NCBI GenBank assembly: GCA_029880325.1
Contig: JAOUOP010000009.1
Coordinates: forward strand, 121,012 to 170,281
Source: Myxococcales bacterium
GTDB lineage: Bacteria > Myxococcota_A > Polyangia > Polyangiales > JAFGIB01
Reading direction: 5' to 3'
DNA length: 49,270 nt
Part shown: positions 8,832 to 16,027 of the stretch, piece after piece
Layout: every line of letters begins with the position of its first letter
How positions within the stretch are numbered: position 1 is the first letter of the stretch
Position numbers and translations under genes: made by a program
The notes under the pieces: model-generated
Databases searched by the model: none
What the model saw: only the letters and a program-made list of their open reading frames with translations
What the model was told of the DNA's origin: nothing

Positions 8832-9827
8832 ATGGCGAGCAAGCAAACCAAAGCACTGTGGAGGCTGAGCTGGCTGCTGGGGCTGCCGCTGCTGGCGGTG
8901 ACGGTCCTGTTCAGCGCCGGCGTGCGCTTCGGCGATGCCAACCGGGGACCGGTGCTGGCCTTCGAGCGCGACTACCTGGCCTGGACCGGCCTGCCGATCG
9001 CGCCGGCCCCGGAAACGACCGCCATCGCAGCCGCGCCGATGCCCCCGCCACCGCCGGCACCGGCCGCGGTTCCCACGCCGCCGCCACCGCCGCCCGTGCC
9101 CGTCGCGACGCTGCCTTCGACGGACGCCGCCCTGCCGACGGCCGACGCCGCAGCCCTGGCCGAGGCGCCCATCGCCTTGCCCCCGTTGCCCACGCTGCCG
9201 CCACCACCGCCGGCCCCGGCCCCCGGCAGCCTCGAGCAGCAGCGCGCGGTGCCGGTGACCCTGCGCGTCAAGGTCCTGGTCGACGAACGCCTCGCCGGCG
9301 AACGCGGCGACTGGCTTTCCCACGTCCAGCGCACCATCGCCGACGCTTCACGCATCTACCGCGCCGACTTCGGCATCGAGCTGACGCTCGCCGGTGTGGT
9401 GCGCTGGCCCCGCGCCCTGCAGGGCCTTGGTGGCAATGAGCTCCATGCCGACCTGCGCAGCCACGGGCGCGAGGGCGCCCACGTGCTGCTGGGCTTCGTG
9501 GCCGACCGCCTCGACACCCCGGCACTGGCCCAGGGCGCACCGCTGGACGAGAGCGCGCTCAATGGGGCCTATGCCCTGGTGACCGACCCCGGCGAGGCCG
9601 CCACCGCCGACGCCCCCTTCCTGCGCGGCACGCTACGGGCGCTGGGGCACCTGATGGGCGCCAAACACGTCGGCGATGCCCATAGCGAAGCCTACCGCCT
9701 GGGCAGCTGGATGAGCGATGCGCCAGCGCCAGGCGGACGACCGCCCTGGATCGACATGGACAACCGCACGCGCATCCTGCAGCGCAAGTCGCGCCCCTTC
9801 GAGGGCGAGCCCGAGGCCGATCGATGA
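8832..9827 (+). CDS. Membrane-anchored metzincin-like protein lacking the catalytic Glu
   Basis: The 331-residue protein has an N-terminal transmembrane anchor (LLGLPLLAVTVLFSAGV), a linker of about 100 residues rich in Pro and Ala, and a C-terminal domain that looks like a metzincin zinc peptidase. The domain has a strand-helix start (LRVKVLVDERL...IADASRIYRADFGIELTL), a zinc-helix equivalent at residues 269-279, and a Met-turn-like GSWMS near 294. The zinc motif HExxHxxGxxH reads RALGHLMGAKH: the second and third His and the Gly are kept, but the first His and the catalytic Glu are Arg and Ala. I infer an inactive pseudo-protease acting as a binding domain. Residues 77-99 are encoded by one arm of the 67-bp inverted repeat. 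Its stop overlaps the next start (ATGA). Confidence 0.65.
   Translation: MASKQTKALWRLSWLLGLPLLAVTVLFSAGVRFGDANRGPVLAFERDYLAWTGLPIAPAPETTAIAAAPMPPPPPAPAAVPTPPPPPPVPVATLPSTDAALPTADAAALAEAPIALPPLPTLPPPPPAPAPGSLEQQRAVPVTLRVKVLVDERLAGERGDWLSHVQRTIADASRIYRADFGIELTLAGVVRWPRALQGLGGNELHADLRSHGREGAHVLLGFVADRLDTPALAQGAPLDESALNGAYALVTDPGEAATADAPFLRGTLRALGHLMGAKHVGDAHSEAYRLGSWMSDAPAPGGRPPWIDMDNRTRILQRKSRPFEGEPEADR
9061..9127 (-). repeat. 67-bp perfect inverted repeat, copy 2 (probable source)
   Basis: This copy lies in the Pro/Ala-rich linker of 8832-9827, where it fits the surrounding low-complexity reading frame. It is therefore the likely original of the inverted copy at 8302-8368. Confidence 0.9.
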
Positions 9828-10069
9828 ACGCCAATCGAAACAACCCGGGCGGCAACCTGGAAGAGGGCTTGGGCGCCCGTCGCTCGCGGCCGCTGATCGA
9901 GACCGCCGAAGCGGAAACGCCCGCGCGCGGCTTGGTGTCGACACTGGTCGGCTGGGTGCTGTTGCCGCTGCTGGTGGCCGCCACCATTTTCGCCGTCGGC
10001 GTTCACCTGGGAGCCAATCAGCCCGACGCCTGGTTCACCGAGTTGGTGCGCTGGCTGTCGTCGCTGTAG
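9824..10069 (+). CDS. Small single-pass membrane protein
   Basis: This 81-residue protein has a charged N-terminal half and one transmembrane segment (LVGWVLLPLLVAATIFAVGV, about residues 41-60) with a short Trp-containing tail. The ATG overlaps the TGA of the metzincin-like gene in an ATGA junction, so it is probably translationally coupled to it. I do not recognise a family. The coupling suggests a partner of the upstream membrane protein. Confidence 0.65.
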   Translation: MNANRNNPGGNLEEGLGARRSRPLIETAEAETPARGLVSTLVGWVLLPLLVAATIFAVGVHLGANQPDAWFTELVRWLSSL

Positions 10070-10113
10070 GGGCTCGCAAAAAAAATCGCTTCCGCCGTTT
10101 TCTTGCGAGCCCC
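10069..10113 (+). terminator. Hairpin after the 9824-10069 gene
   Basis: An 11-bp perfect stem, GGGGCTCGCAA (10069-10079) with its complement at 10103-10113, begins at the last base of the TAG stop. The loop is A-rich on the left and T-rich on the right, extending pairing. There is no T tract after the stem, so it may be a transcript-end stabiliser rather than a classical terminator. Confidence 0.5.
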
Positions 10114-10215
10114 TGCGGCTGCGCAACTTGCGGACTGCTCGAAAAAACCCCTGGGCGCTTCAATCGAATCCGCCTCCGGCGCGTCCTACATGGGCAACCA
10201 AACTGGAGCAGCCCG

Positions 10216-10977
10216 ATGAACGCGACGAATACGACCCCGACGACCCTTTCACAGCGCGACAGCTCGCTGGAAGCGCTCGCCGAGATCCGGCAGCTGCGCG
10301 AGCAGCGCATCGCCGAGCGTGAGCGTGCGCGCATCGAAGCGGCCAAACGGCTGCGCGAGCAACAAGAGGCGCAGGCCCTTGCCGAAGCGATGGAGGCGGT
10401 GACAGTGGAGGCCGAAGCAGCGCCCTGCTCAGCACTCGAAACTGGCGAACGCATCAGTCGCTGCACCCTGGAACGCATCGGCGATTTACACTCACAGTTG
10501 ACGGCAATGCTCGAAGCCGAACAGCGCTTCAGACAGCAGCGCCAGCAGCAGCTCGACGCCGTCGTCAAGCGCCTGGCCGCGCGCCCCTCGCGCTGGACGC
10601 CGGCCTTGACCGGTGTCGCCGTCGCCTGTGCTTGCTTTGCGCTGCTGCTGACGGGTGCACCGCAGGCGCCAGAGGCGCAGGGTGCCAGTGCGCCGACGGC
10701 GCCCGCGCTCGAAGCCGAAGCCGCGGCCGAGGAAACACTGGCCGAGGCGGCCGAGGTGGCGCTGCTCGAGGAGGTCGACCCGCCGCTGCTATCGAGCGAT
10801 GCGGGTGCGACCGCGGCGGACGTGGCCGAAGCGGCGGCCGCAGAAGCGAACGAGACAAGCCAGGCGACCACGCGCCGCAAGCCGACGCGGCGACGGCCGG
10901 CCAACCGCGACGCGAAGGCGGGCGACGCGCTGGACAAGCTCGACGCCTGCGGCGATGACCCGCTGTGCGGACTCTAG
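10216..10977 (+). CDS. Coiled-coil protein with one transmembrane segment
   Basis: The ATG at 10216 has GGAG about 8 nt upstream. The 253-residue product has a long charged helix (about residues 15-65, LAEIRQLREQRIAERERARIE...), a second helical stretch near residues 80-120, a transmembrane segment (TGVAVACACFALLLTG), an Ala/Glu-rich stretch and a Lys/Arg-rich C-terminus (TTRRKPTRRRPANRD) before a terminal CGDDPLC. It could be an envelope-spanning structural protein; no family is recognised. The compositional style (long Ala/Glu/Pro stretches) resembles its two upstream neighbours. A strong hairpin follows 24 nt after the stop. Confidence 0.6.
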   Translation: MNATNTTPTTLSQRDSSLEALAEIRQLREQRIAERERARIEAAKRLREQQEAQALAEAMEAVTVEAEAAPCSALETGERISRCTLERIGDLHSQLTAMLEAEQRFRQQRQQQLDAVVKRLAARPSRWTPALTGVAVACACFALLLTGAPQAPEAQGASAPTAPALEAEAAAEETLAEAAEVALLEEVDPPLLSSDAGATAADVAEAAAAEANETSQATTRRKPTRRRPANRDAKAGDALDKLDACGDDPLCGL

Positions 10978-11001
10978 ACACCAAACTTTGAGTTATAACC
11001 T

Positions 11002-11044
11002 CTGCGGCGGCGGGCCCAGCGATAACGCGGGCCCGCCGCCGCAG
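11002..11044 (+). terminator. 16-bp GC-rich hairpin after 10216-10977
   Basis: A perfect 16-bp stem (CTGCGGCGGCGGGCCC and its complement) encloses an 11-nt loop. It starts 24 nt after the TAG of the coiled-coil gene. The following bases (TTCGTTT) are only mildly T-rich. It includes the decamer GCGGGCCCAG, which recurs in other intergenic regions of the window. Confidence 0.65.
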
Positions 11045-11161
11045 TTCGTTTGGCACGGCCGTGGCCACGACCCGCCCATGGCAAAATTGACACTACCGCG
11101 GAGCTGAGCGAGCGCCGATGCTAGCAAACAGGCCGCCCGCGATGCGGCCGCGAGGTGCAGC

Positions 11162-12178
11162 TTGAACATCGAGCTCTTGATCGACTTCGTCGTGCGACAG
11201 ACGACCGTGCTGGTGGCCCAGCTCGCCACCGCCGGCGGCGCCCGGGCCCCGCTGTCGCACGTGGCCAATCAGGTCTTCGTCGACCTGGCCGAGGAACTCC
11301 GGCGCCAGGGCGTCGGACGCAAGGTCAGCGCCGAGATGTTCGGCATGGCGCTTCGGACCTATCTGCGCAAGCTCCGGCGACTGAGCGAATCGCAAACCCA
11401 GGGGGGACGCTCGCTGTGGGATGCGGTGCTCGAGGCGGTCAGCGAGGGCGGCGTCGTCAACCGCGGCCAAGTGCTGGCGCGTTTTCCCGGCGACGACCCG
11501 GAGTTGGTTGCCGGCGTGCTGCACGAACTCTGCGATAGTGGCCTGGTTTTTCGTAGCGGCAGCGGCGCGCGCACGGTCTTTCGCGCCGCCAACGCCGACG
11601 AACTCGGAAGTCACGCCCTGCACCGGGGCGACTCGGAGCACGGGGAAGAAACCGGGCGCGAAGCGCTATTGTGGGCCCTGATCTACCGCGAGGGCCCCCT
11701 CGACCGACACGCCCTGGGACAGCTGGTGCGCAGCGACGCCCTCGACGCCACCCTCTTTGCCCTACTTGACAAAGGCCGCATCGAGGCGCTCGAACGCGAC
11801 GGCCGCAAGCTCTACGCCGCCGCCAGCTTTCAAAAACCACTGCAGGCACCGGGCGGCTGGGAGGGCGCCGTCTACGACCACTTCCATGCGGTGGTCAAAA
11901 CCATCTGCGCCAAGCTGGTGCAGGAGCCGAGCCCCCACGTCGGCGGCAGCACCTATAGCTTCGAGATCTGGGCGGGCCACCCGCTCGAGGACGAAGTCCT
12001 GGGTCAGCTCGCCGCCTTCCGACGGCGCAGCTCCGAGCTGCGCGCACGCCTCAAGGACTACAACGCAAACCATGAAGCGCCGTCCGACACCCGCCACGTG
12101 ACGCTGTACGCGGGCCAGTGCGTGATCGCGCATGACGATGAAGAAACGGAGCAGCAAGATGAACAAGACGATATTTGA
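11162..12178 (+). CDS. Winged-helix-like cytoplasmic protein with shared C-terminal domain (module copy 1)
   Basis: The start is TTG with GAGG 6 nt upstream. The 338-residue protein has no signal or membrane segment. The N-terminal two thirds are helical, with two winged-helix-like stretches (WDAVLEAVSEGG...ARFPGDDPELVAGVLHELCDSGLVFRSG near residues 85-140, and a second near 165-215). Residues about 230-330 form a compact domain (GGWEGAVYDHFHAVVKTICAKL..., GGSTYSFEIWAGHPLEDEVLG, DYNANHE). That domain recurs at the end of the protein at 27693-28343. The gene overlaps the following Kunitz lipoprotein gene by 20 nt, so translation is probably coupled. It is a conserved-looking unknown; the helix repeats suggest a regulator, but DNA binding is unproven. 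Confidence 0.7.
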   Translation: MNIELLIDFVVRQTTVLVAQLATAGGARAPLSHVANQVFVDLAEELRRQGVGRKVSAEMFGMALRTYLRKLRRLSESQTQGGRSLWDAVLEAVSEGGVVNRGQVLARFPGDDPELVAGVLHELCDSGLVFRSGSGARTVFRAANADELGSHALHRGDSEHGEETGREALLWALIYREGPLDRHALGQLVRSDALDATLFALLDKGRIEALERDGRKLYAAASFQKPLQAPGGWEGAVYDHFHAVVKTICAKLVQEPSPHVGGSTYSFEIWAGHPLEDEVLGQLAAFRRRSSELRARLKDYNANHEAPSDTRHVTLYAGQCVIAHDDEETEQQDEQDDI

Positions 12179-13763
12179 CGGACGCGATGGCATCGTTCGC
12201 TCGAAGCGCTGGCTGCTTGGCGCACTCGTCGCGCTCTGGGCGCTCGGCTGTGGCGCTCACCACGACGGCGGCGGCGACAGCGAGTCGCACTTCCTGACGA
12301 CCTGCGACAGCCGCTGCCAGGCGGGCCTGAGCTGCATCTGTGGCGTCTGCACGCGCAGCTGCGACGACGATGCCACGTGCACCGATCTGGCCCAGGGCGC
12401 CAGTTGCGAGCCCCACGGCGGCGACCAGGGCCTGCGCTGCGACGGTGCCGACACCCCGAGGGCCGAGCCCGTCACCAGCTGTGAGTTAGAATGCAAAATT
12501 GACACCGAATGCTCACAGCTCGGCGCAAACATGCGCTGCGAGGCGGGCCTGTGTCGGCAGCGTCCGGGCCTGGACGCCGGGCTCGATGCTGGCACCGATG
12601 CGGGAATGCAATCGGACGCCGGCCCAGCACCCGACGCCGGAAGCGACGCCGGCCCCCAACCCGACGCCGCAAGCGACGAGTGCTCGCAGGCCGCCGGACT
12701 CTTTGCCATGGAGCTGGCGGACGCCCAGCGCTGCGAGCTGGACTCCGAGTGCGGTGCGGTTCTCAGCGGCAGCAGCTGCGGCTGCACCCGCGACCTGGTG
12801 CTGCGCAACGATGCCGATGACGGCGAGCTACAGCGCCTACTCGAGCTGGCCCATCCGGTGACAGGTGAGCGCTGCCTGGACTCGAGCAGCGACTGCGACT
12901 GCCCCGAAGCCGACGGCTTCATCTGCAAGGCCGGGCGCTGCAACTGGAACTACGCCGATCCGGGGCCGCTCGATTGCTGCACCAACCGCGACCTGCGCTG
13001 GCGCTACGACGGCGGCGAGCTGCCGCCGGAAGCGCCGACGCGGCCGAGCTACCGCGTGGCCGGCTGCGGTAGCTTCGAGAAGCTGCGCGACGACCAGGTC
13101 GAATGCGCCTCGGCCCTACCCGCCTGCGGCCAGGACCTGCGCATCGGCCCCGACGCCCTGAGCGCCGTGCTGCAACACGCCGACGTGGTCAGCGCCCTTG
13201 CGGCGGCGCCGGCGCTCTTTGGCGAGGACACGCGCCCGGTCGACGGCGCCATCCTGCTTGTGAGCATCGATGGGCTCGAGCTCCTGATCGGCGAGCCCTG
13301 CGACGGCCTGGCCGGCTGCACCGAAATCCCGGCGGGCATCGCCCGGCTGCAGCAAACACTGCTGTCGCTGGGACGCCAACAGCTGGCCACGGGCGTGTGC
13401 ACCGCCCCCGAAAGCTGCTACCTACCCGCCGATATCGGCCCCTGCGACGCGGTCGAGCCGCGCTTCTTCTACGACGAGAGCGTCAACTCCTGCACCCCCT
13501 TCACCTGGGGCGGCTGCGACGGCAACGCAAACCGCTTCGAGACCTACACCGAGTGCGTCTTGAGCTGCGACAACGATCCCTGCGCCGGCGGCCTACGCGT
13601 CGACACCCCCGAGCAGTGCGAGGCCAACCAAATCGAGGCCGAGGGCCGCTGCTTCGACGACGCGCTCTCGGGCTGCCTGTGTGCCTGCTCGCGCACGGGA
13701 GCGGCGCTCGAGCAGTGCGCGATCAACGAGAGTGCACCGGCAAGCGCCACTTGCGGCGGGTAG
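12159..13763 (+). CDS. Cys-rich lipoprotein with C-terminal Kunitz/BPTI domain
   Basis: ATG 12159 is chosen over in-frame ATGs at 12132 and 12138 because GGAG lies 8 nt before it. The 534-residue protein has a lipoprotein signal (LLGALVALWALGC), two short Cys-rich modules, a DAG-repeat linker, a long Cys-rich middle and, at residues 420-470, a Kunitz domain. Its six Cys are spaced 9, 16, 8, 13 and 4, exactly as in BPTI, with the conserved FTWGGC and GNANRF segments. The residue after Cys2 (the P1 position in BPTI) is Asp, so trypsin is an unlikely target. The product should sit on the outer membrane or cell surface. It overlaps and probably depends on the upstream gene; a smaller Cys-rich relative is in the second module copy at 27283. 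Confidence 0.85.
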   Translation: MNKTIFDGRDGIVRSKRWLLGALVALWALGCGAHHDGGGDSESHFLTTCDSRCQAGLSCICGVCTRSCDDDATCTDLAQGASCEPHGGDQGLRCDGADTPRAEPVTSCELECKIDTECSQLGANMRCEAGLCRQRPGLDAGLDAGTDAGMQSDAGPAPDAGSDAGPQPDAASDECSQAAGLFAMELADAQRCELDSECGAVLSGSSCGCTRDLVLRNDADDGELQRLLELAHPVTGERCLDSSSDCDCPEADGFICKAGRCNWNYADPGPLDCCTNRDLRWRYDGGELPPEAPTRPSYRVAGCGSFEKLRDDQVECASALPACGQDLRIGPDALSAVLQHADVVSALAAAPALFGEDTRPVDGAILLVSIDGLELLIGEPCDGLAGCTEIPAGIARLQQTLLSLGRQQLATGVCTAPESCYLPADIGPCDAVEPRFFYDESVNSCTPFTWGGCDGNANRFETYTECVLSCDNDPCAGGLRVDTPEQCEANQIEAEGRCFDDALSGCLCACSRTGAALEQCAINESAPASATCGG

Positions 13764-14030
13764 CACGTCGGGCGGACCTCGACGCCCATGGCAGCCGCGA
13801 ACGGGCGCGGGCCAGGGCGTCGGGGTCGGCTCCCCAACCGAGCGGTGGTGGGCTGCAGCACACCAGCGGCGAGGGCGGCGCCGGTGCTGTGGATGTAGAA
13901 TGCAAGCGGCCGCGGACGTTCGGTAACGAAGGCCCTGGCCCCGTCGATCGTGCCGTGGGTTGCCACCACGAAGACAGTCGAGAACGGCCTGCGCAATTCG
14001 GCGTCGGCGGCCTCACCCTCCAGCTTCAGA
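13764..14030. other. Intergenic stretch with a possible gene fragment on the minus strand
   Basis: No complete gene is visible. On the minus strand, just behind the Bpt stop, a frame starting near 14013 reads a plausible protein-like stretch (FSTVFVVATHGTIDGARAFVTERPRPLAFYIHST) before composition becomes random. It has no convincing start. It may be a relic of an unknown gene; I cannot name it. Confidence 0.3.
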
Positions 14031-14774
14031 TCAGCGCGCGAAAGTCGTCCAGCAGCCGTCGATCAGGCGCTGGTGCGGGCGGTAGCGCAGCTTGTAGGTC
14101 ATGGCCCGGCAGCTCTCGATGGTCAGGCCCAGGTAGAGGTAGCTCAACCCCCAGCGACGGCAACACTCCAGCTGCTCGAGGATCGAATAGACGCCAGGAC
14201 TGAGCCAGCCAAAGTCGGGATTGTAATAGCAGTAGACCGCCGACAGTGCGTCGTCGCTGCGGTCGACGATGGCCACCCCGATGAGCTTGCCCTCGACCCG
14301 GTAGCGCAACTCAAAGCTATCGCAGCAACTGTCGGCCAAGATGGCGCCGTAGCCCGCCTCGCTGATCGGATCCTCGCGCAGGTCCAGCCCCCGCAAACGC
14401 TTGTGGCGATTGTACAGGGCCACCCGCTCGGCATCGCATTCGACGCGGCCGATCTCGGTCTCGATCAAGCCCTGACCACGGCGCCACACCCGACGCTCAC
14501 CGCGGCTGAGCCGGTAGTCGGCCACCGGTAGCCGGATGGCTTCGCAAGCCCGGCACTCCGGACAGCGCGTTCGATAGACAAGTCGCCCCTGGCGGCGCTC
14601 GCCTTTGGCCAGCCGCTCGTCGAGCTGTCGCCCAGACAGACGCGCCAGTGGTAGCCGAAGCGGAAGCCGCGCCTGCTGCTCCGGCAGGTAGGGGCAGCCC
14701 ATGGGCTCGTCGTGAACCAACAGCTCCGGGGGATCGCCCGGAAGCATGGGATAGCGCGGCGGCGCCGACATCAT
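14031..14774 (-). CDS. bpt: Aspartate/glutamate leucyltransferase (arginyl-tRNA-protein transferase family)
   Basis: The 247-residue protein matches bacterial Bpt/Ate transferases, which move Leu or Arg from aminoacyl-tRNA to N-terminal acidic residues and mark proteins for ClpAP. It has the N-terminal Cys-containing motif CPYLPEQQARLP, the paired CPECRACEAIRLPV, and the acyltransferase core with VYCYYNPDF, LSPGVYSILEQL and YLYLGLTI. The length is typical. TACACT lies 5 nt before the first of two adjacent ATGs (14774 and 14771) and no Shine-Dalgarno sequence is seen, suggesting a leaderless transcript. It is divergent from the FHA-GGDEF gene, 100 nt apart. No aat or clpA gene is in the window. 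Confidence 0.9.
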   Translation of the reverse strand: MMSAPPRYPMLPGDPPELLVHDEPMGCPYLPEQQARLPLRLPLARLSGRQLDERLAKGERRQGRLVYRTRCPECRACEAIRLPVADYRLSRGERRVWRRGQGLIETEIGRVECDAERVALYNRHKRLRGLDLREDPISEAGYGAILADSCCDSFELRYRVEGKLIGVAIVDRSDDALSAVYCYYNPDFGWLSPGVYSILEQLECCRRWGLSYLYLGLTIESCRAMTYKLRYRPHQRLIDGCWTTFAR

Positions 14775-14874
14775 CGGGCAGTGTACGGCAGAATCGACAA
14801 CCATGCTGCCACCGAAAGGCCGCCCCCTTTCAGTGTGGCGACAGCCGCCGCGGGCCATGGCATACTTGGCCTCG

Positions 14875-15789
14875 ATGCAGGACGGCAGTGACAGTCCGCC
14901 AGAGCCCGACGAGGTCTCCACCGCCCAACTCCAGCGCGCGCCGCGCGTGCTGAGCGGCGCGCGGGAGCACGGCGCCCTGCACGTGCTGTCCGGCCCCCAC
15001 AACGGCGCCATCTTCATGCTCGACCAGCCGGTGATCACCATCGGGCGCGGCAGCGGCTGTCAGGTGTACCTGGTCGACCAGGGCATCTCCCGCGAGCACG
15101 CCCGGGTCGTGCGCCACGAGGACGGCTTCTATCTGGAGGACGCCGGCAGTCGCAACGGAACCCAGTGTCAAGGAGAGCTGATACGCGGCCGGCGCAAGCT
15201 CTACGACGGCGACCGCATTTCCCTGGGCGCACAGACCGTGATGCGTTTTTCGCTCCAGGACCGCATCGAACGCGCCGCCTCGCTGCAGACCGTGGAGCTG
15301 ATGATCCGCGACCCTCTGACCCAGCTGGTCAACCGGCGCCAGGTCGACGATCGGCTGCGAAGCGAGTTTGCCTACGCCCGACGCCATCGCTCGCCCCTGC
15401 ACTGCATGATGGTGGACATCGACCACTTTAAAGAAGTCAACGATACCTACGGCCACCAGGTGGGCGACGCCGTGCTGCGCGAGGTAGCCCGCCTGCTCGA
15501 GCACGCGGTTCGCGTCGAGGACATGGTCGGGCGCTACGGCGGCGAAGAATTCGCCATCTGCATTCGCGGTATCGACAAGCTGGGAGCTTTTGCCTTGGCG
15601 GAACGCCTGCGCAGGGCGATCGAGGAGCTGGAGCTGCAGCACCACGACCAGCGCGTTCGCGTCACCACCAGCGTGGGTGTCGCCAGCCTGCGCCCCAGCC
15701 ACAAAGACGTCGAGGCCCTGGTCGCCGACGCCGACGCCGCCCTCTACGAGGCCAAGCAGGCCGGGCGCAATCGGGTGATCGCGCACTGA
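14875..15789 (+). CDS. FHA-GGDEF diguanylate cyclase
   Basis: The 304-residue protein joins an FHA phosphothreonine-binding domain (ITIGRGSGCQVYL, ISREHARV, DAGSRNGT; about residues 45-120) to a GGDEF domain. The active-site loop is GGEEF at residues 222-226, and the product-inhibition I-site RVED sits at 213-216 with the standard five-residue spacing. It should make c-di-GMP from GTP, be feedback-inhibited, and dock to a Ser/Thr-kinase target. ATG 14875 is preferred because CATACT lies 8 nt upstream; in-frame ATGs at 14857 and 14803 are alternatives. The FlhG-PilZ protein at 42328 is a possible c-di-GMP reader in the same window, although distant. Confidence 0.92.
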   Translation: MQDGSDSPPEPDEVSTAQLQRAPRVLSGAREHGALHVLSGPHNGAIFMLDQPVITIGRGSGCQVYLVDQGISREHARVVRHEDGFYLEDAGSRNGTQCQGELIRGRRKLYDGDRISLGAQTVMRFSLQDRIERAASLQTVELMIRDPLTQLVNRRQVDDRLRSEFAYARRHRSPLHCMMVDIDHFKEVNDTYGHQVGDAVLREVARLLEHAVRVEDMVGRYGGEEFAICIRGIDKLGAFALAERLRRAIEELELQHHDQRVRVTTSVGVASLRPSHKDVEALVADADAALYEAKQAGRNRVIAH

Positions 15790-15798
15790 ACGCAACAC

Positions 15799-15918
15799 AC
15801 CTTGGCGCGTACCTTGGCGCGTACCTTGGCGCACACCTTGGCGCGTACCTTGGCGCGTACCTTGGCGCACACCTTGGCGCGTACCTTGGCGCGTACCTTG
15901 GCGCGTAGCTTGGGCGGC
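15799..15918 (+). repeat. 12-bp tandem array (nine units plus one degenerate)
   Basis: Nine consecutive 12-mers of the form ACCTTGGCGC followed by GT or AC fill 15799-15906; a tenth, degenerate unit runs to 15918. The two versions follow a GT, GT, AC order in the first two triplets, giving a 36-bp higher-order period, and end GT, GT, GT. The array begins 9 nt after the FHA-GGDEF stop codon and ends about 40 nt before the promoter of the TIR-like gene. Confidence 0.95.
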
Positions 15919-15958
15919 CGTTGCCCCGTTCCCAGCCGGCAGTCCCCGGCCGAGGGTC

Positions 15959-15987
15959 TTGACAAGTGCCCGGGGCCGCCGTTTTGT
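15959..15987 (+). promoter_or_regulatory. Probable sigma-70-type promoter for the TIR-like gene
   Basis: A perfect -35 TTGACA (15959-15964) is followed by a 17-nt spacer and a weaker -10 TTTTGT (15982-15987). The gene starts at 16028, with GGAGG about 11 nt before the ATG. Confidence 0.45.
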
Positions 15988-16027
15988 AAGCGCCCAACTT
16001 CCCCCTCTCCCCGGAGGCCCGCAGGGC

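Noticed and set aside
11051..11066. Sigma-54 site TGGCACGGCCGTGGC before the 11162 gene
   Set aside because: The -12 element reads TGGC instead of TTGC, and the motif is embedded in a palindromic GC-rich stretch.
13544..13996. Minus-strand gene opposite the Kunitz lipoprotein end
   Set aside because: Only the part outside the lipoprotein looks protein-like; the part inside is a shadow. No start or stop arrangement makes a full gene.
15799..15918. CRISPR array
   Set aside because: The 12-bp units are contiguous with no unique spacers, and no cas genes are present. It is a simple tandem repeat.
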